64,000 nucleotides of DNA from Rhodopseudomonas boonkerdii (GCF_021184025.1 NZ_CP036537.1:5106001-5170000), one strand, 5' to 3'. Positions 24,452 through 34,310 are shown, numbered from the stretch's first letter. The notes: a model not told the origin generated them from the sequence alone. Program-made: numbers and translations.

Positions 24452-25731
24452 CCATGTCCGAGAGCGGGGATATTCCCCGGCACCAGTTCCTCGTCAGGCC
24501 CCGTAGCATCCATCTGCGCGAGTTCGCCCTCCCACTTTGCGACCACCGCCGTGGCCAGCGAATTGCCGATCACATTGGTCGCGCTGCGGCCCATGTCGAG
24601 GAAGGTGTCGATACCCATGATCATCAGCAGTCCGGCTTCGGGAATGTTAAACTGGCTGAGCGTCGAGGCGATCACCACCAGCGAAGCGCGCGGCACACCG
24701 GCGACGCCCTTCGAGGTGATCATCAGCGTTGCCAGCATCGCCAACTGAGTGCCGAGCGACATTTCAATGTGGTAGCTTTGCGCGATGAAGATGGCCGCGA
24801 AGGTGCAATACATCATCGTGCCATCGAGATTGAAAGAATAGCCGAGCGGCAGCACGAAGCTCGATGTACGCGAGGACGCTCCGAAGCGATTGAGCCCTTC
24901 CAGCGTTTTCGGATAGGCCGCCTCCGACGAGGCGGTGGAAAAGGCGATCATCAGCGGCTCGCGGATCAGTCGCAGCAGGTGGCTGTAACGCGGCCCGATG
25001 ACGATGAAGCCGACCGCGACGAGAATGCCCCACAGGATCGCCAGCGACAGATAGAACCCGCCCATGAAGACGATCAGCTTCCAGAGCACGCCGAGGCCGT
25101 TCTTCGCCACCGTGGCCATGATCGCCGCCCACACCGCGAGTGGTGCAAACAGCATCACATAGCCGGTCACTTTCAGCATGATGTGGCCGAGATCATCGAT
25201 CAGCGCCAGCATCGGCTTGGAGCGCTCGGGCATCGCGCCCATCGCCACCGCAAAGAAGATTGCGAAGATCACGATCTGCAGGATCTCGTTCTGTGCCATC
25301 GCATCCGCGATCGAGGTCGGGATCAGATGGGTCAGGAATTTCTCGATCGAGAAGGCCGAGGTCTGCAGGCCCGTCGATTGTCCGGCCGCCGGGAGCGTGC
25401 CGGGGAAGTTCGCGCCAGGCTGCAGCAGGTTGACCATGATCAGGCCGAGCAGCAGCGAGACGAAAGACGCGGTAACGAACCAGCCCATGGTCTTGGCGAA
25501 GATGCGACCGAGTTTGGAGCCGGAGCCCATATGGGCGATTCCGCCGACCAGCGTGGCGAAGACGAGCGGCGCGATGATCATCTTGATCAGGCGCAGGAAC
25601 AGCATGGCGATCAGGTTGACGTCGGCAGCGATCTCGCCGCGACTGTCGGGCAGGTAATTGAAAACCAGTGACCCCATCACGATGCCCAAGGCCATCGCGA
25701 TCAGAATGTATTGCGTAAACCTGTTCGACAT
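24448..25731 (-). CDS. Dicarboxylate/amino acid:cation symporter (DAACS family)
   Basis: This 427-residue secondary transporter of the DctA/GltP family moves C4-dicarboxylates or glutamate/aspartate with protons or sodium. It has the family's serine-rich hairpin FSTASSEAAYPKTLEGL, the FVLPLGYSFNLDGTMMY helix and the GVAGVPRASLVVIAS segment. Asn and Asp residues in the VIGNSLATAVVAKWEG region form the substrate site. The start is the ATG at 25731, preceded by a GGGGGG run; a longer open frame to 25929 is spurious. It is cotranscribed with the binding protein gene downstream. Confidence 0.9.
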   Translation of the reverse strand: MSNRFTQYILIAMALGIVMGSLVFNYLPDSRGEIAADVNLIAMLFLRLIKMIIAPLVFATLVGGIAHMGSGSKLGRIFAKTMGWFVTASFVSLLLGLIMVNLLQPGANFPGTLPAAGQSTGLQTSAFSIEKFLTHLIPTSIADAMAQNEILQIVIFAIFFAVAMGAMPERSKPMLALIDDLGHIMLKVTGYVMLFAPLAVWAAIMATVAKNGLGVLWKLIVFMGGFYLSLAILWGILVAVGFIVIGPRYSHLLRLIREPLMIAFSTASSEAAYPKTLEGLNRFGASSRTSSFVLPLGYSFNLDGTMMYCTFAAIFIAQSYHIEMSLGTQLAMLATLMITSKGVAGVPRASLVVIASTLSQFNIPEAGLLMIMGIDTFLDMGRSATNVIGNSLATAVVAKWEGELAQMDATGPDEELVPGNIPALGHG

Positions 25732-25952
25732 TCCGAACCCCCCGTTACACACATCCCGGCTGCGACAGTCTGTCATATTGATCGCGATGCGCAACAGCTT
25801 GTTGCCGCGGAACCGATTTGGCATCAGCGAAAGGTATTGGCCATTGTGCGATGCCGCGTCACCGCTTAGCGTCGAACTACAAAATCTGTGCAGGTTGATT
25901 GCGCGTTGCGCAACAACTGCAACAAACAAAGATAATCGCGGGAGAGACGATC

Positions 25953-26954
25953 ATGACCGACAGCACGAACAAGCAGGTTCTTCTGGTGGAGAAGCCCACC
26001 GGCAAGCTCGGCCTTGAGCATTTCAAGCTCACCGATGGCCGCATGCCTGAACCGAAAGACGGTGAGGCGTTGCTGCGCGTGCGCTATATCTCGCTCGATG
26101 CCGCCAATCGCGCCTGGATGCATGGTGCGACCTATCGTGCGGCGGTGGAGACCAATACGGTGATGGCCGGCGGCGGCATCGCTGAAGTGGTGTCGTCGAA
26201 ATCCGACGCGCTAAAGCCCGGCGACATCGTGTTCGGCGACACCGGCTGGCAGAATTATGCCGCCGTACCAGCGAAACATCTGACCAAGCTGCCGCGCATG
26301 GAGCCGCTCACGCATCTGCTGTCGATCTACGGCATCGCCGGCCTCACTGCCTATTTCGGTCTGCTGCATGTGGGCAAGCCGAAGGCAGGCGAAACAGTCG
26401 TCGTTTCCGCGGCGGCGGGCTCGGTCGGCTCCATCGTCGGCCAGATCGCGAAGCTCAAAGGCTGCCGCGTGATCGGCATCGCCGGCGGCGCGGACAAATG
26501 CCGGTGGCTGACATCTGAACTCGGCTTCGATGCCGCCGTCGACTACAAGGACGGCGCGGTGTTCAAGGCGCTGAAGGCGGTGGCCCCTGACGGCATCGAC
26601 GTCTATTTCGACAATGTCGGCGGCGACATTCTCGAGGCCTGCCTGCCGCAGATGAATCTCAACGGCCGCATCGCCTGCTGCGGCGCCATCTCGCAATATG
26701 ACGGTGCGCCGTCCGCCACTGGCCCGCGCGGCGTGCCGGGCCTGATCGTGGTGAAACGTCTCACCATGCAGGGCTTCATCGTGATGGACTACATGAAGCA
26801 GCGCGACCAGGCGCTGGCCGATCTGCAGGATTGGGTATCGTCCGGCAAGATCAAGGTGCTGGAGGACGTGATCGGCGGGCTGGAAAACACGCCGCAGGCG
26901 CTGATCGGACTCTTGGCGGGAGAGAATAGAGGCAAGCGGATGGTGAGGGTGTAA
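25953..26954 (+). CDS. NADP-dependent MDR oxidoreductase (CurA/prostaglandin-reductase-like)
   Basis: This 333-residue zinc-free medium-chain reductase reduces the double bond of alpha,beta-unsaturated carbonyls in characterised relatives such as CurA. The glycine-rich cofactor motif VSAAAGSVGSIVGQIAK is at 151-167. YGIAGLTAYFGLLHVG (126-141) precedes it, and YFDNVGGDILEACLP and CGAISQYD follow. No zinc-binding residues are present. The ATG at 25953 has GGGAGAGA upstream. It is divergent from the symporter operon. Confidence 0.9.
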   Translation: MTDSTNKQVLLVEKPTGKLGLEHFKLTDGRMPEPKDGEALLRVRYISLDAANRAWMHGATYRAAVETNTVMAGGGIAEVVSSKSDALKPGDIVFGDTGWQNYAAVPAKHLTKLPRMEPLTHLLSIYGIAGLTAYFGLLHVGKPKAGETVVVSAAAGSVGSIVGQIAKLKGCRVIGIAGGADKCRWLTSELGFDAAVDYKDGAVFKALKAVAPDGIDVYFDNVGGDILEACLPQMNLNGRIACCGAISQYDGAPSATGPRGVPGLIVVKRLTMQGFIVMDYMKQRDQALADLQDWVSSGKIKVLEDVIGGLENTPQALIGLLAGENRGKRMVRV

Positions 26955-26962
26955 CTACACTC

Positions 26963-27013
26963 GTCATTCCGGGGCGGATCGACGCCGAAGGCGGCAGGAC
27001 CGGCCCCGGAATA
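26963..27013. repeat. Palindromic repeat, family D-like
   Basis: The element has outer arms CATTCCGGGGC and GCCCCGGAATA that pair around a GC-rich centre. It lies between the CurA-like gene and the convergent TIGR02302 gene, where it could also act as a bidirectional transcription end. Confidence 0.6.
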
Positions 27014-27023
27014 ACGTACTGGT

Positions 27024-29597
27024 TCAATAATCCTTCAGCAGCCGCTCGATATAATCCAGCTCGAGCTGCGGGCGCGTGGTATCGCCGAGGCGGCGACGCA
27101 GTTCTTCGAGAATCCGGCGCACGCGCTGCACGTCGATCTCGCCGGGAATTTTCACTGACAGATCGTCACCGAGATCGCGGCCACGCAGCGGGCGGCCAAG
27201 CGGATCGCTGTTGCGCGCCGCGCCCTGCTGGCGGCCGGGATTGTTGCCCGGGCCGTCCTGCCCACCTTCGCCCTCGCCCTGCTGCATCTGCTGGGCGAGA
27301 CTCTGCGCGCCCTTGCGGAGCGCTTCGAGCGCGCGACCCTGCGAGCCGACGGCGCCATCAGCATCGCCTTCGCCGAGCTGGCCCCCGGCATCGCCCATGG
27401 CTCCATCGGCATCACCGAGCCCGTCACCGTCGTCGCCATCCTGATCGCCGGACTGGCCCTGCTGTCCCTGACCTTGCTGGCCCTGTTGCCCCTGCTGGCC
27501 CTTCTGTCCCTTTTGCCCTTGGCCCATGCCCTGGCGTGCGAGCTGCTCCTGCAGCTTCTTGAGTCGATCGCGCAGGCTCTGCTGATCCTGCTGCAGATCG
27601 CCCATGCTCTTGTCGCCGCGCTGCCCGCGGCGGCGCTCGCCGCGCTGGTCCTGGCCTTCCTTGAAGGTCTTGTCGCGAAGCTGCTGCTGCTTGCGGATCA
27701 TGTCGTTGAGTTCGTTCATCGACTGCTGCATCTCGTCGTCGCCGCCCTGGCCGGGCTGCGCCATCTGCAGGTTTTCCAGCATCTGCTGCATCTGTTCGAG
27801 CAACTGCCGGGCAGCATCCTTGTCGCCGGAGCGCGACAGCCGCTCCATGCGCTCGATCATGTTGTTCAGATCCTGCTGCCGCATCACCCGCGTGTTCTTG
27901 TCGAGCGGGCGCGCGAGCTGCTGCGGATTCTGCTTCATCTGCTCGGCGAGCTGCTTGAGGAACTTGTCCAGCGCCGCCCTCAGATTCTCGGTGAGCTTCT
28001 TGATCTCCTCGTCGCTGGCGCCGCGCTCAAGCGCCTGCTTGAGGGCGTCCTGCGCCGCACGCAGCGCCTTGTCGACATCGGTAATGTCGCCGTCCTCGAT
28101 GGTGACGGCGAGCGACCACAGGCTGGCGACAAGCTCCTTCAGAGCGGCATCGGTGCGGGCGCGCTGGGCCTGGACGAGAACGCTGCGCAGGCCGAGATAG
28201 TGACCGGCCTCCGGCGTGAAGGCTTCCGGCGCGATCAGCAGCGCTTCCAGCGCGAAGACGATCTGATCCTTGTAATTGGCATCGAGCGCAAGATTGCGCC
28301 GCTGCTCGATCAGCGCGCGCGGCACCGGCTTGGTGAACAGACGCTCCGGCAGGCGCGTTGCGACAGCCTCGCTCCGGCCTTCATTGCCGGACTCGTCCTT
28401 GGCCGTAAGCGTCAGCATCACCTCGGCGCCGGCATAGGGATCTTCGGACAGATCCTTCACCGTCTGGCCGATGCCGTTGCGGGTGCGCGCATTGGGCAGC
28501 ACCAGCGAGAAGGACGGCGGATCGAACAGCGGACGCGGCTTGGCGCCCTTGCCGTCGCCCGGCTTCGCAGCGAATTGCGCGTGGGCTTCGGTGACGCCGT
28601 AATCGTCCTCGAGCTTGTAGGCGAGCAGCAGCGAGCCGCGCGCCTGACGCTCGGGGTCCTTTGCAAGGGAGATGGTCGGCGGACGGTCGGCGGTAGCGGT
28701 GAATTTCCACACCGGCTGCCCCGCAGGCGCGCGGACCTGCGCGGTGCCGTCGCCAGTAATGGTGTAGTGCTTCTCGCTGGTGCCGGCCGGCGCATCGGCG
28801 GCGGGCGCGGCTTCTGCAACTCCCCCGGTGAGCACGACATCCGGTGCGCCGCCGCTGGAACGCACGATCAGCGTCGAGCCCGATGGCACCGCCATCGCCG
28901 CCGCATCCGTATGCGCCGCGTCCTTGTTCGCGGCCGAAAGGATGATCGGCGGCTTCGCCGTATAAGGCGGCGGATTGACCCAGGCATCGACGCGGACATT
29001 GGATGGCGCGATGACGCCGTTCCAGTCGAACGCGGCCATGATGCGCGCGCCGCGTTCCCCCGACGCGGCGAACCAGGTAGCTACCAGCAACACGAGCACC
29101 AGCGCCCGCAGCGCCCACGGATCATGCAGCGGCAATCGCGGCGACGGCATCCCGGCACGGATGCGCTTCAGCGAGGCCAGCGTGCGTTCGCGCTGCACCT
29201 GCCAGAGCGCGCGCGCGAGCGGATCCTGCGAGGCCAGCGTGTCGGTGAGCGCGGTGGCCGGGCGATGGCGGATGCCCGAGCCGCGGTCGAGCCTGGCGAG
29301 GCCTTCCTCGCGGGTCGGCCACCGGAAACGGATGAGCGGATACGAGGCGGCGATCAACGCGACGACGAACAGCACAAGCACAACAGTGCGCGAAATCGGC
29401 GACAGCGCCAGCCAGAGGCCAGCCCAGGAAACCACGAGAAACAGGCCGACAACGGAGAGCAAGCGCGCCAGCGACGGCCATGCCCGCTCCCAGCCGATCG
29501 ACCACCGCGCCCGCTGCAACGCCTGGGCAAGCTGAAGCTGCGCCATGCTCTGCGCGTCGAGTGGGGTCTCTGGGCGGACGGGTGGCGTGGCGCTCAA
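27024..29597 (-). CDS. TIGR02302 family large membrane-anchored protein
   Basis: This 857-residue protein is typical of Bradyrhizobium and relatives. Two membrane helices lie near residues 48-67 and 70-90, and a third hydrophobic segment is near 165-180. A large domain follows (about 190-430), then a long helical, charged region (about 480-640) with likely coiled coil. A low-complexity Gln/Gly/Asp stretch is at about 680-770 (short GQ and QKG repeats), and there is a conserved C-terminal tail with RRLGDTTRPQLELDYIERLL. The function is not known. It is the last gene of the minus-strand run argH-lptM-lysA. Confidence 0.88.
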   Translation of the reverse strand: MSATPPVRPETPLDAQSMAQLQLAQALQRARWSIGWERAWPSLARLLSVVGLFLVVSWAGLWLALSPISRTVVLVLFVVALIAASYPLIRFRWPTREEGLARLDRGSGIRHRPATALTDTLASQDPLARALWQVQRERTLASLKRIRAGMPSPRLPLHDPWALRALVLVLLVATWFAASGERGARIMAAFDWNGVIAPSNVRVDAWVNPPPYTAKPPIILSAANKDAAHTDAAAMAVPSGSTLIVRSSGGAPDVVLTGGVAEAAPAADAPAGTSEKHYTITGDGTAQVRAPAGQPVWKFTATADRPPTISLAKDPERQARGSLLLAYKLEDDYGVTEAHAQFAAKPGDGKGAKPRPLFDPPSFSLVLPNARTRNGIGQTVKDLSEDPYAGAEVMLTLTAKDESGNEGRSEAVATRLPERLFTKPVPRALIEQRRNLALDANYKDQIVFALEALLIAPEAFTPEAGHYLGLRSVLVQAQRARTDAALKELVASLWSLAVTIEDGDITDVDKALRAAQDALKQALERGASDEEIKKLTENLRAALDKFLKQLAEQMKQNPQQLARPLDKNTRVMRQQDLNNMIERMERLSRSGDKDAARQLLEQMQQMLENLQMAQPGQGGDDEMQQSMNELNDMIRKQQQLRDKTFKEGQDQRGERRRGQRGDKSMGDLQQDQQSLRDRLKKLQEQLARQGMGQGQKGQKGQQGQQGQQGQGQQGQSGDQDGDDGDGLGDADGAMGDAGGQLGEGDADGAVGSQGRALEALRKGAQSLAQQMQQGEGEGGQDGPGNNPGRQQGAARNSDPLGRPLRGRDLGDDLSVKIPGEIDVQRVRRILEELRRRLGDTTRPQLELDYIERLLKDY

Positions 29598-29750
29598 CGA
29601 CGATCTCCGCGGTTACCGAAGCTCACCCTAGCACGACGGCGGTAATGAGGCATGTGCGACAGGGCAGGAAATCACATGCAAGGGTGGGGCCGGCGAAGCG
29701 GGGAACCATGGGCGGGTCACGATGGCGTGAGACGCACCGCGTCGGGTGGT

Positions 29751-29790
29751 TTCCCTCCCCCAAGCAGCGCAGCTGCGCAGCGGGGAGGGA
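29751..29790. repeat. Degenerate family C-like repeat
   Basis: TTCCCTCCCCC and GGGGAGGGAA arms flank the self-complementary centre GCGCAGCTGCGC. It sits in the 218-base gap between lysA and the TIGR02302 gene. Nothing else is recognisable in that gap. Confidence 0.55.
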
Positions 29791-29815
29791 AAAGCGGAGC
29801 GCCTCCGCTAGACGC

Positions 29816-31081
29816 TCACAGCCAGGGCGCGGGCTTGTCCATCGCGATCAGGTCCTCGACCTCAATCCGCGGCCGCACCACCGCATATCGATCGTCCTTC
29901 ACCAGCACTTCCGGCACCAGCGCGCGGGTGTTGTAGGTGCAGGCCTGCACGGCACCATAAGCGCCGGCGGTCATGATGGCGATGAGATCGCCGGATTTCA
30001 GCTCCGGCAGCTTGCGATCCAGCGCGAGATAATCGCCGGTTTCGCAGACCGGACCGACCACATCAACGGCCGTCAGCTTCGCACCGGGCACCGCTTCCGC
30101 CACCGGCAAAATCTCGTGATAGGCCTCGTATAGCGTCGGCCGGATCAGATCGTTCATCGCGGCATCGATGATCACAAACGTCTTGCCGTCGCCATGCTTC
30201 ACATGAATGACGCGCGCGACCAGAATGCCGGCATTGCCAACGATCATGCGACCCGGCTCAAACATCAGCGTGCAGCCGAGATTGTGCGTGACGCGCTTGA
30301 CCATCGCCGCATAGGCCAACGGCTCCGGCGGCGCGGCACGGTCTTCATAATAGGGAATGCCGAGACCACCGCCGAAATCGACGTGGTCGATCGTGTGGCC
30401 GTCATTGCGCAGCACGGTGACGAAATCGGCGAGAATGCGGAATGCCTGCTCCATCGGCGCGAGATCGATGATCTGGCTGCCGATATGCATGTCGACGCCG
30501 GTGACCTTGATGCCCGGCAGTTTTGCGGCGCGCGCATAGACTTCGCGGGCCTTGCTGATCGGAATGCCGAACTTGTTCTCCGACTTGCCCGTGGAAATCT
30601 TGGCATGGGTGCCTGAATCGACGTCCGGATTCACCCGGATCGAGATGCGCGCGGTGCGCCCCATCGCCGCGGCAAGCTTCGACAGCAATTCGAGCTCGGG
30701 CTCGGATTCGATGTTGAGGCAGAGAATATCTTCGCCCAGCGCAAGACGCAGCTCAGCCTCGGTCTTGCCGACGCCGGAAAACACGATCTTGCTGGCGGGA
30801 ATGCCGGCCGCGCGGGCACGCTTCAATTCACCGCCGGAGACGACATCGGCACCGGCGCCGAGCTTGGCGAGTGTACGCAGCACCGACTGGTTGGAATTCG
30901 CCTTCATGGCATAGCAGACCAGCGCCTTGGTATCGGCAAAGGCGTCGGCGAAAACGCGATAGTGCCGCTCCAGCGTGGCAGTGGAGTAGCAATAGAACGG
31001 GGTGCCGACGGTATCTGCCATCTCGGCAATATCGACGCCTTCGGCGTGCAGCACGCCGTTCTGATAGTCAAAATGGCGCAT
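29816..31081 (-). CDS. lysA: Diaminopimelate decarboxylase
   Basis: This 421-residue PLP enzyme catalyses the last step of lysine biosynthesis, meso-diaminopimelate to lysine. The PLP lysine is Lys60 in CYAMKANSN. HIGSQI follows in the barrel, the phosphate-binding DFGGGLGIPY is near 250-262, and the dimer-partner active site residues are in PVCETGDYLA. The length matches the family norm. Six bases separate it from the lipoprotein gene, a conserved arrangement in which lptM-like genes sit near lysine/DAP genes. Confidence 0.95.
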   Translation of the reverse strand: MRHFDYQNGVLHAEGVDIAEMADTVGTPFYCYSTATLERHYRVFADAFADTKALVCYAMKANSNQSVLRTLAKLGAGADVVSGGELKRARAAGIPASKIVFSGVGKTEAELRLALGEDILCLNIESEPELELLSKLAAAMGRTARISIRVNPDVDSGTHAKISTGKSENKFGIPISKAREVYARAAKLPGIKVTGVDMHIGSQIIDLAPMEQAFRILADFVTVLRNDGHTIDHVDFGGGLGIPYYEDRAAPPEPLAYAAMVKRVTHNLGCTLMFEPGRMIVGNAGILVARVIHVKHGDGKTFVIIDAAMNDLIRPTLYEAYHEILPVAEAVPGAKLTAVDVVGPVCETGDYLALDRKLPELKSGDLIAIMTAGAYGAVQACTYNTRALVPEVLVKDDRYAVVRPRIEVEDLIAMDKPAPWL

Positions 31082-31087
31082 GGCGTT

Positions 31088-31366
31088 CTAGTCCAGCAGC
31101 GGATCGAGGAAGAACGACCGTTTGCGGCCGCGCGCAGCCTGCACGTCGTCCGGCTGGTTGGACGAGGTGAGCGCGTTGCCCTTGTTCGCGGCCGAGTTAT
31201 CGGCATTGACCGCAGGAGTGCCCATCGGCGTCGCCGCCGCCTGCGGCGGCAGATCGAGACCGCCCTTGCGGCCACAGGCGCCGAGCGCGAGAGCGGAAAC
31301 GGTCAGAACGATAAGGGCCCAAGGAGTGCGCGAAGGTGCGCGTGCCGGGCGGGTCGAACGAGTCAC
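31088..31366 (-). CDS. Small LptM-like lipoprotein
   Basis: This is a short lipoprotein of 92 residues when started at the GTG at 31366, which has GGGGA nine bases upstream. The signal sequence ALIVLTVSALALGAC ends in a lipobox (LGAC), followed by GRKGGLDLPPQ. The G-x-KG-(P/L)-L-x-(L/P)-P motif just after the lipidated cysteine is characteristic of LptM/YifL proteins, which assist LptD maturation in enterobacteria. The rest is low in sequence information. A longer frame reaches 31435. Its place beside lysA matches the DAP-gene neighbourhood of lptM elsewhere. Confidence 0.75.
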   Translation of the reverse strand: MTRSTRPARAPSRTPWALIVLTVSALALGACGRKGGLDLPPQAAATPMGTPAVNADNSAANKGNALTSSNQPDDVQAARGRKRSFFLDPLLD

Positions 31367-31432
31367 AGCGAAATCCCCAAATGCTGACACACCATACAAA
31401 GTATGCCGGGCCGTGGCGAGAGGTTGACTTTT

Positions 31433-31457
31433 CACCTCTCCCCACCGGGGAGAGGTG
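31433..31457. repeat. Short family C hairpin between argH and lptM-like gene
   Basis: CACCTCTCCCC and GGGGAGAGGTG pair perfectly around a three-base loop. The same hairpin arms bound the larger copy at 44892-45020. It lies in the 99-base gap downstream of argH and could act as a processing or termination hairpin. Confidence 0.65.
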
Positions 31458-31465
31458 CAGAAGCA

Positions 31466-32905
31466 TCAGCGCGATTTCTTGTCTTTTTCCAGACGCTTGA
31501 GCCAGGCCTTGGCCTGCGCGGCGACATTTTTCGGCGCCGTGCCGCCATAGCTGACGCGGCTCTTCACCGAGGACTCCACCGACAGGACCTTCATCACCTC
31601 CGCGGTGATTTTCGGCTCCACGGCCTGCATTTCGGCGAGATCGAGCTCATGCAGCGCCACGCCCTTCTTCGTCGCAATGCCGACGATACGGCCGGTGACA
31701 TGATGCGCCTCGCGGAACGGCATCTTCAGCGTCCGCACCAGCCAGTCGGCCAGATCGGTGGCGGTGGCATAGCCCTCGCCGGCCGCTGCCTTCATGGCGG
31801 CCTCGTTCGGCACGAGATCGCGGACCATGCCGGCAATGGCGCGGATCGACAGCGACAGCGCCGTATAGGCTTCCATGGCACCGGCTTTGTCCTCCTGCAT
31901 GTCCTTCTGATAGGCCAGCGGCAGACCCTTCATGACGATCAGCAGGCCATTGAGCGAACCGATCACGCGGCCGGTCTTGGCACGCACCAGTTCGGCGGCA
32001 TCCGGATTGCGCTTCTGCGGCATGATCGAGGAGCCGGTGGTGAACTTGTCCGAGAGACGGACGAGGCCGACCAGCGGCGAGGTCCAGATCACGATTTCCT
32101 CGGCGAAGCGCGACAGATGCACGGCGGCGATGGACGCAGCCGACAGCGTTTCCAGCACGAAATCGCGGTCAGAGACCGCATCCAGCGAATTGTTCATCGG
32201 GCGGTCGAAGCCGAGCGCCTTGGCGGTGGCGTGGCGATCGATCGGGAACGAAGTGCCGGCCAGCGCAGCCGAGCCGAGCGGGCTTTCGTTCAGACGCTTG
32301 CGTGCGTCGGCAAAACGGCTGCGGTCGCGGGCGACCATTTCAACATAGGCCAGCAGATGGTGACCGAAGGTGACCGGCTGCGCGGTCTGCAGATGCGTGA
32401 AGCCGGGCATCACCGTGTCGGCATGTTCCAGCGCGCGGTCGACCAGCGCCCGCTGCAGCGACGCGAAGGCCTCGTCCAGTTCGTCGACGGTGTCGCGGAC
32501 AAACAGGCGGAAATCAGTGGCAACCTGGTCGTTGCGCGAACGCGCGGTGTGCAGACGGCCGGAGGCGGGGCCGATCAGTTCGCCCAGGCGGCTCTCGACA
32601 TTCATGTGAATGTCCTCGAGGGCGCGTTTGAAGGTGAATTTGCCGCTCTCGATCTCTGACAGGATCGTGTCTAGACCGCTTGCGATATCTTTCGCATCTT
32701 TCGCGGTGATGATGCCCTGTTTGGCCAGCATCGCCGCATGGGCCTTGGAAGCGGTAATATCCTGGGCATACAAGGCGCGATCGACGTCGATGGAGACGTT
32801 GATTTCCTCCATGATCGCGTCGGGGCTGTCGGAGAACAGGCCGCCCCACATCTTGTTGCTGTTGGACGTTTTGCTGCCGGACTTGCCGCCCTTGCCTGAA
32901 GCCAT
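31466..32905 (-). CDS. argH: Argininosuccinate lyase
   Basis: This 479-residue enzyme of the fumarase/aspartase superfamily splits argininosuccinate into arginine and fumarate. The signature [11 protein letters not shown] is at 291-301, and its first Ser-Ser is the catalytic loop. HTARSRNDQ (119-127) and [10 protein letters not shown] (168-177) are the two other conserved regions. The N-terminus has an extra Gly/Ser/Lys-rich stretch of about 17 residues before the conserved MWGG. It is divergent from tlpA and heads the argH-lptM-lysA run. Confidence 0.96.
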   Translation of the reverse strand: MASGKGGKSGSKTSNSNKMWGGLFSDSPDAIMEEINVSIDVDRALYAQDITASKAHAAMLAKQGIITAKDAKDIASGLDTILSEIESGKFTFKRALEDIHMNVESRLGELIGPASGRLHTARSRNDQVATDFRLFVRDTVDELDEAFASLQRALVDRALEHADTVMPGFTHLQTAQPVTFGHHLLAYVEMVARDRSRFADARKRLNESPLGSAALAGTSFPIDRHATAKALGFDRPMNNSLDAVSDRDFVLETLSAASIAAVHLSRFAEEIVIWTSPLVGLVRLSDKFTTGSSIMPQKRNPDAAELVRAKTGRVIGSLNGLLIVMKGLPLAYQKDMQEDKAGAMEAYTALSLSIRAIAGMVRDLVPNEAAMKAAAGEGYATATDLADWLVRTLKMPFREAHHVTGRIVGIATKKGVALHELDLAEMQAVEPKITAEVMKVLSVESSVKSRVSYGGTAPKNVAAQAKAWLKRLEKDKKSR

Positions 32906-33021
32906 GAATTGTCACTCATCTTTAAGCGGAGCCGACGGATCATCCATCGATATCCGTTGTATCCGTCGCTGTGACGGATACATCCATCGTTTGTCCGTTG
33001 CATAGCCATAACCGAGACCGA

Positions 33022-33729
33022 ATGACAGACCCCAAGGCCCCCCAGGCGCCCGATCAGACGCCTGCCTCTCCCGCCCCTCGCCCCAGCAAACGCCGCGTGA
33101 TCGTGCTCGGCTCGGTGCTGGTCGGCGTGCTGATCGGCTATGTCGTGGTGGCACGGATCGATGACCTCTGGCGCGGCAAGCCGGGCGATCCGACTTGCTT
33201 CCCGGCGGTGGAGACCGCCAAGCGGCTGGAGCCGCTGGCACGCGGCGAGGTGGCCGGGCTGACCATGGCGAAAACGCCGCTGAAGCTACCGGACCTGGAG
33301 TTCAAGGATGCCGAGGGCCAGCCGACCAAGCTTTCCAACTGGCGCGGCCGCACGGTGCTGCTGAACCTGTGGGCCACCTGGTGTGTGCCGTGCCGGAAGG
33401 AGATGCCGGCACTCAATGAGCTCGAGCAGAAGCTTGGCGGCTCGGACTTCCAGGTGGTGGCGATCAATATCGACACCCGCGACGCCGAGAAGCCGAAGAC
33501 CTTCTTGAAGGACGGCAACCTCACCCGGCTCGATTACTTCACCGATGCCAGCGCCAAGGTGTTCCAGGAGCTGAAAGGCGTCGGCCGGGCATTGGGCATG
33601 CCGACCTCGGTGCTGATCGATGGCAAGGGCTGCGAGATCGCCACCATCGCCGGCCCCGCTGAATGGGCCAGCGAGGACGCGGTAAAACTGATCAAGGCCG
33701 CGGTGAAGCCGAAGGCAGCGGGATATTGA
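33022..33729 (+). CDS. tlpA: Thioredoxin-like thiol:disulfide interchange protein TlpA
   Basis: This 235-residue membrane-anchored periplasmic thioredoxin has one helix at about 25-43 and the active site WCVPC at 120-124. Bradyrhizobium TlpA reduces the copper chaperones and CoxB needed for building cytochrome aa3 oxidase. The additional cysteines Cys59 and the one in GKGCEIA form the second disulfide known in TlpA. The ATG at 33022 is used, since the frame upstream has no similarity. It is divergent from argH, as in Bradyrhizobium japonicum. Confidence 0.92.
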   Translation: MTDPKAPQAPDQTPASPAPRPSKRRVIVLGSVLVGVLIGYVVVARIDDLWRGKPGDPTCFPAVETAKRLEPLARGEVAGLTMAKTPLKLPDLEFKDAEGQPTKLSNWRGRTVLLNLWATWCVPCRKEMPALNELEQKLGGSDFQVVAINIDTRDAEKPKTFLKDGNLTRLDYFTDASAKVFQELKGVGRALGMPTSVLIDGKGCEIATIAGPAEWASEDAVKLIKAAVKPKAAGY

Positions 33730-33733
33730 AGCG

Positions 33734-33818
33734 TAGGGCGGATTAGCGGAGCGTAATCCGCCGTTCTTCGTCACACTCGGTCGGCGGCGGATTACGCCTT
33801 CGGCTAATCCGCCCTACG
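33734..33818. repeat. Palindromic repeat, family B
   Basis: The element begins TAGGGCGGATTAGCG and ends CGGCTAATCCGCCCTACG, so the outer arms pair over about 15 bases. Inner arms (GTAATCCGCC and GGCGGATTAC) also pair. Other copies are at 41024-41112 and, degenerate, at 61564-61685. Confidence 0.85.
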
Positions 33819-33950
33819 GCCCTGCGACACACCGCCGCCGTATCCGACCGCAAATTCTCCCCGCATCGTGTCGGACCAAGGCCAACGCATTCGTCTTGCA
33901 AGAGCCGGCGCATCAGCCGGCCGACAATGCTTGTCAGGAGAGGAGAGCCG

Positions 33951-34310
33951 ATGCCCTATATCGACGGATTTATCATTGCGGTGCCGAGGAAGAATGTCGA
34001 CGCCTATCGCAAGCTCGCGCGCAAGTGCGGCAAGATTTGGCGCGAATTCGGGGCGCTCGACTATCGCGAGGCGGTTGCCGACGATGTCCAGGTTGGCAAG
34101 TTGACGTCGTTTCCCCGCGCCGTGAAGATGAAGCCCGACGAGACGGTGATCTTCTCTTATATTCTCTACAAGTCGCGCAAAGACCGCGACCGCATCAACA
34201 AGAAGGTGATGGCAGATCCGCGGATGGCGAAAATGATGGATCCGAAATCGCCGCCGTTCGACAGCAAGCGCATGATCTTCGGCGGCTTCAAGACGATCGT
34301 GGACCTGTGA
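33951..34310 (+). CDS. DUF1428 domain-containing protein
   Basis: This 119-residue protein of the DUF1428/YbaA family has a dimeric alpha/beta-barrel-like fold of unknown role. It opens with MPYIDGFIIAVPRKNVDAYR and has the EFGALDYREAVADDV strand, FPRAVKMKPDETVIFSYI and a C-terminal MIFGGFKTIVDL. These are the conserved blocks of the family, which often occurs beside glyoxalase-like proteins. The start at 33951 has a strong GGAGAGGAGA site; the frame extends eight codons upstream without one. It is transcribed alone. Confidence 0.88.
   Translation: MPYIDGFIIAVPRKNVDAYRKLARKCGKIWREFGALDYREAVADDVQVGKLTSFPRAVKMKPDETVIFSYILYKSRKDRDRINKKVMADPRMAKMMDPKSPPFDSKRMIFGGFKTIVDL

Noticed and set aside
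27240..27560. Gln/Gly repeats in the TIGR02302 gene as a possible frame error or tandem repeat array
   Set aside because: The frame is kept on both sides and low-complexity runs are normal for this family; the nucleotide repeats are irregular.
27474..29645. 723-codon plus-strand frame opposite the TIGR02302 gene
   Set aside because: Its leucine-rich start mirrors the Gln/Gly-rich region of the real gene; there is no recognisable domain.
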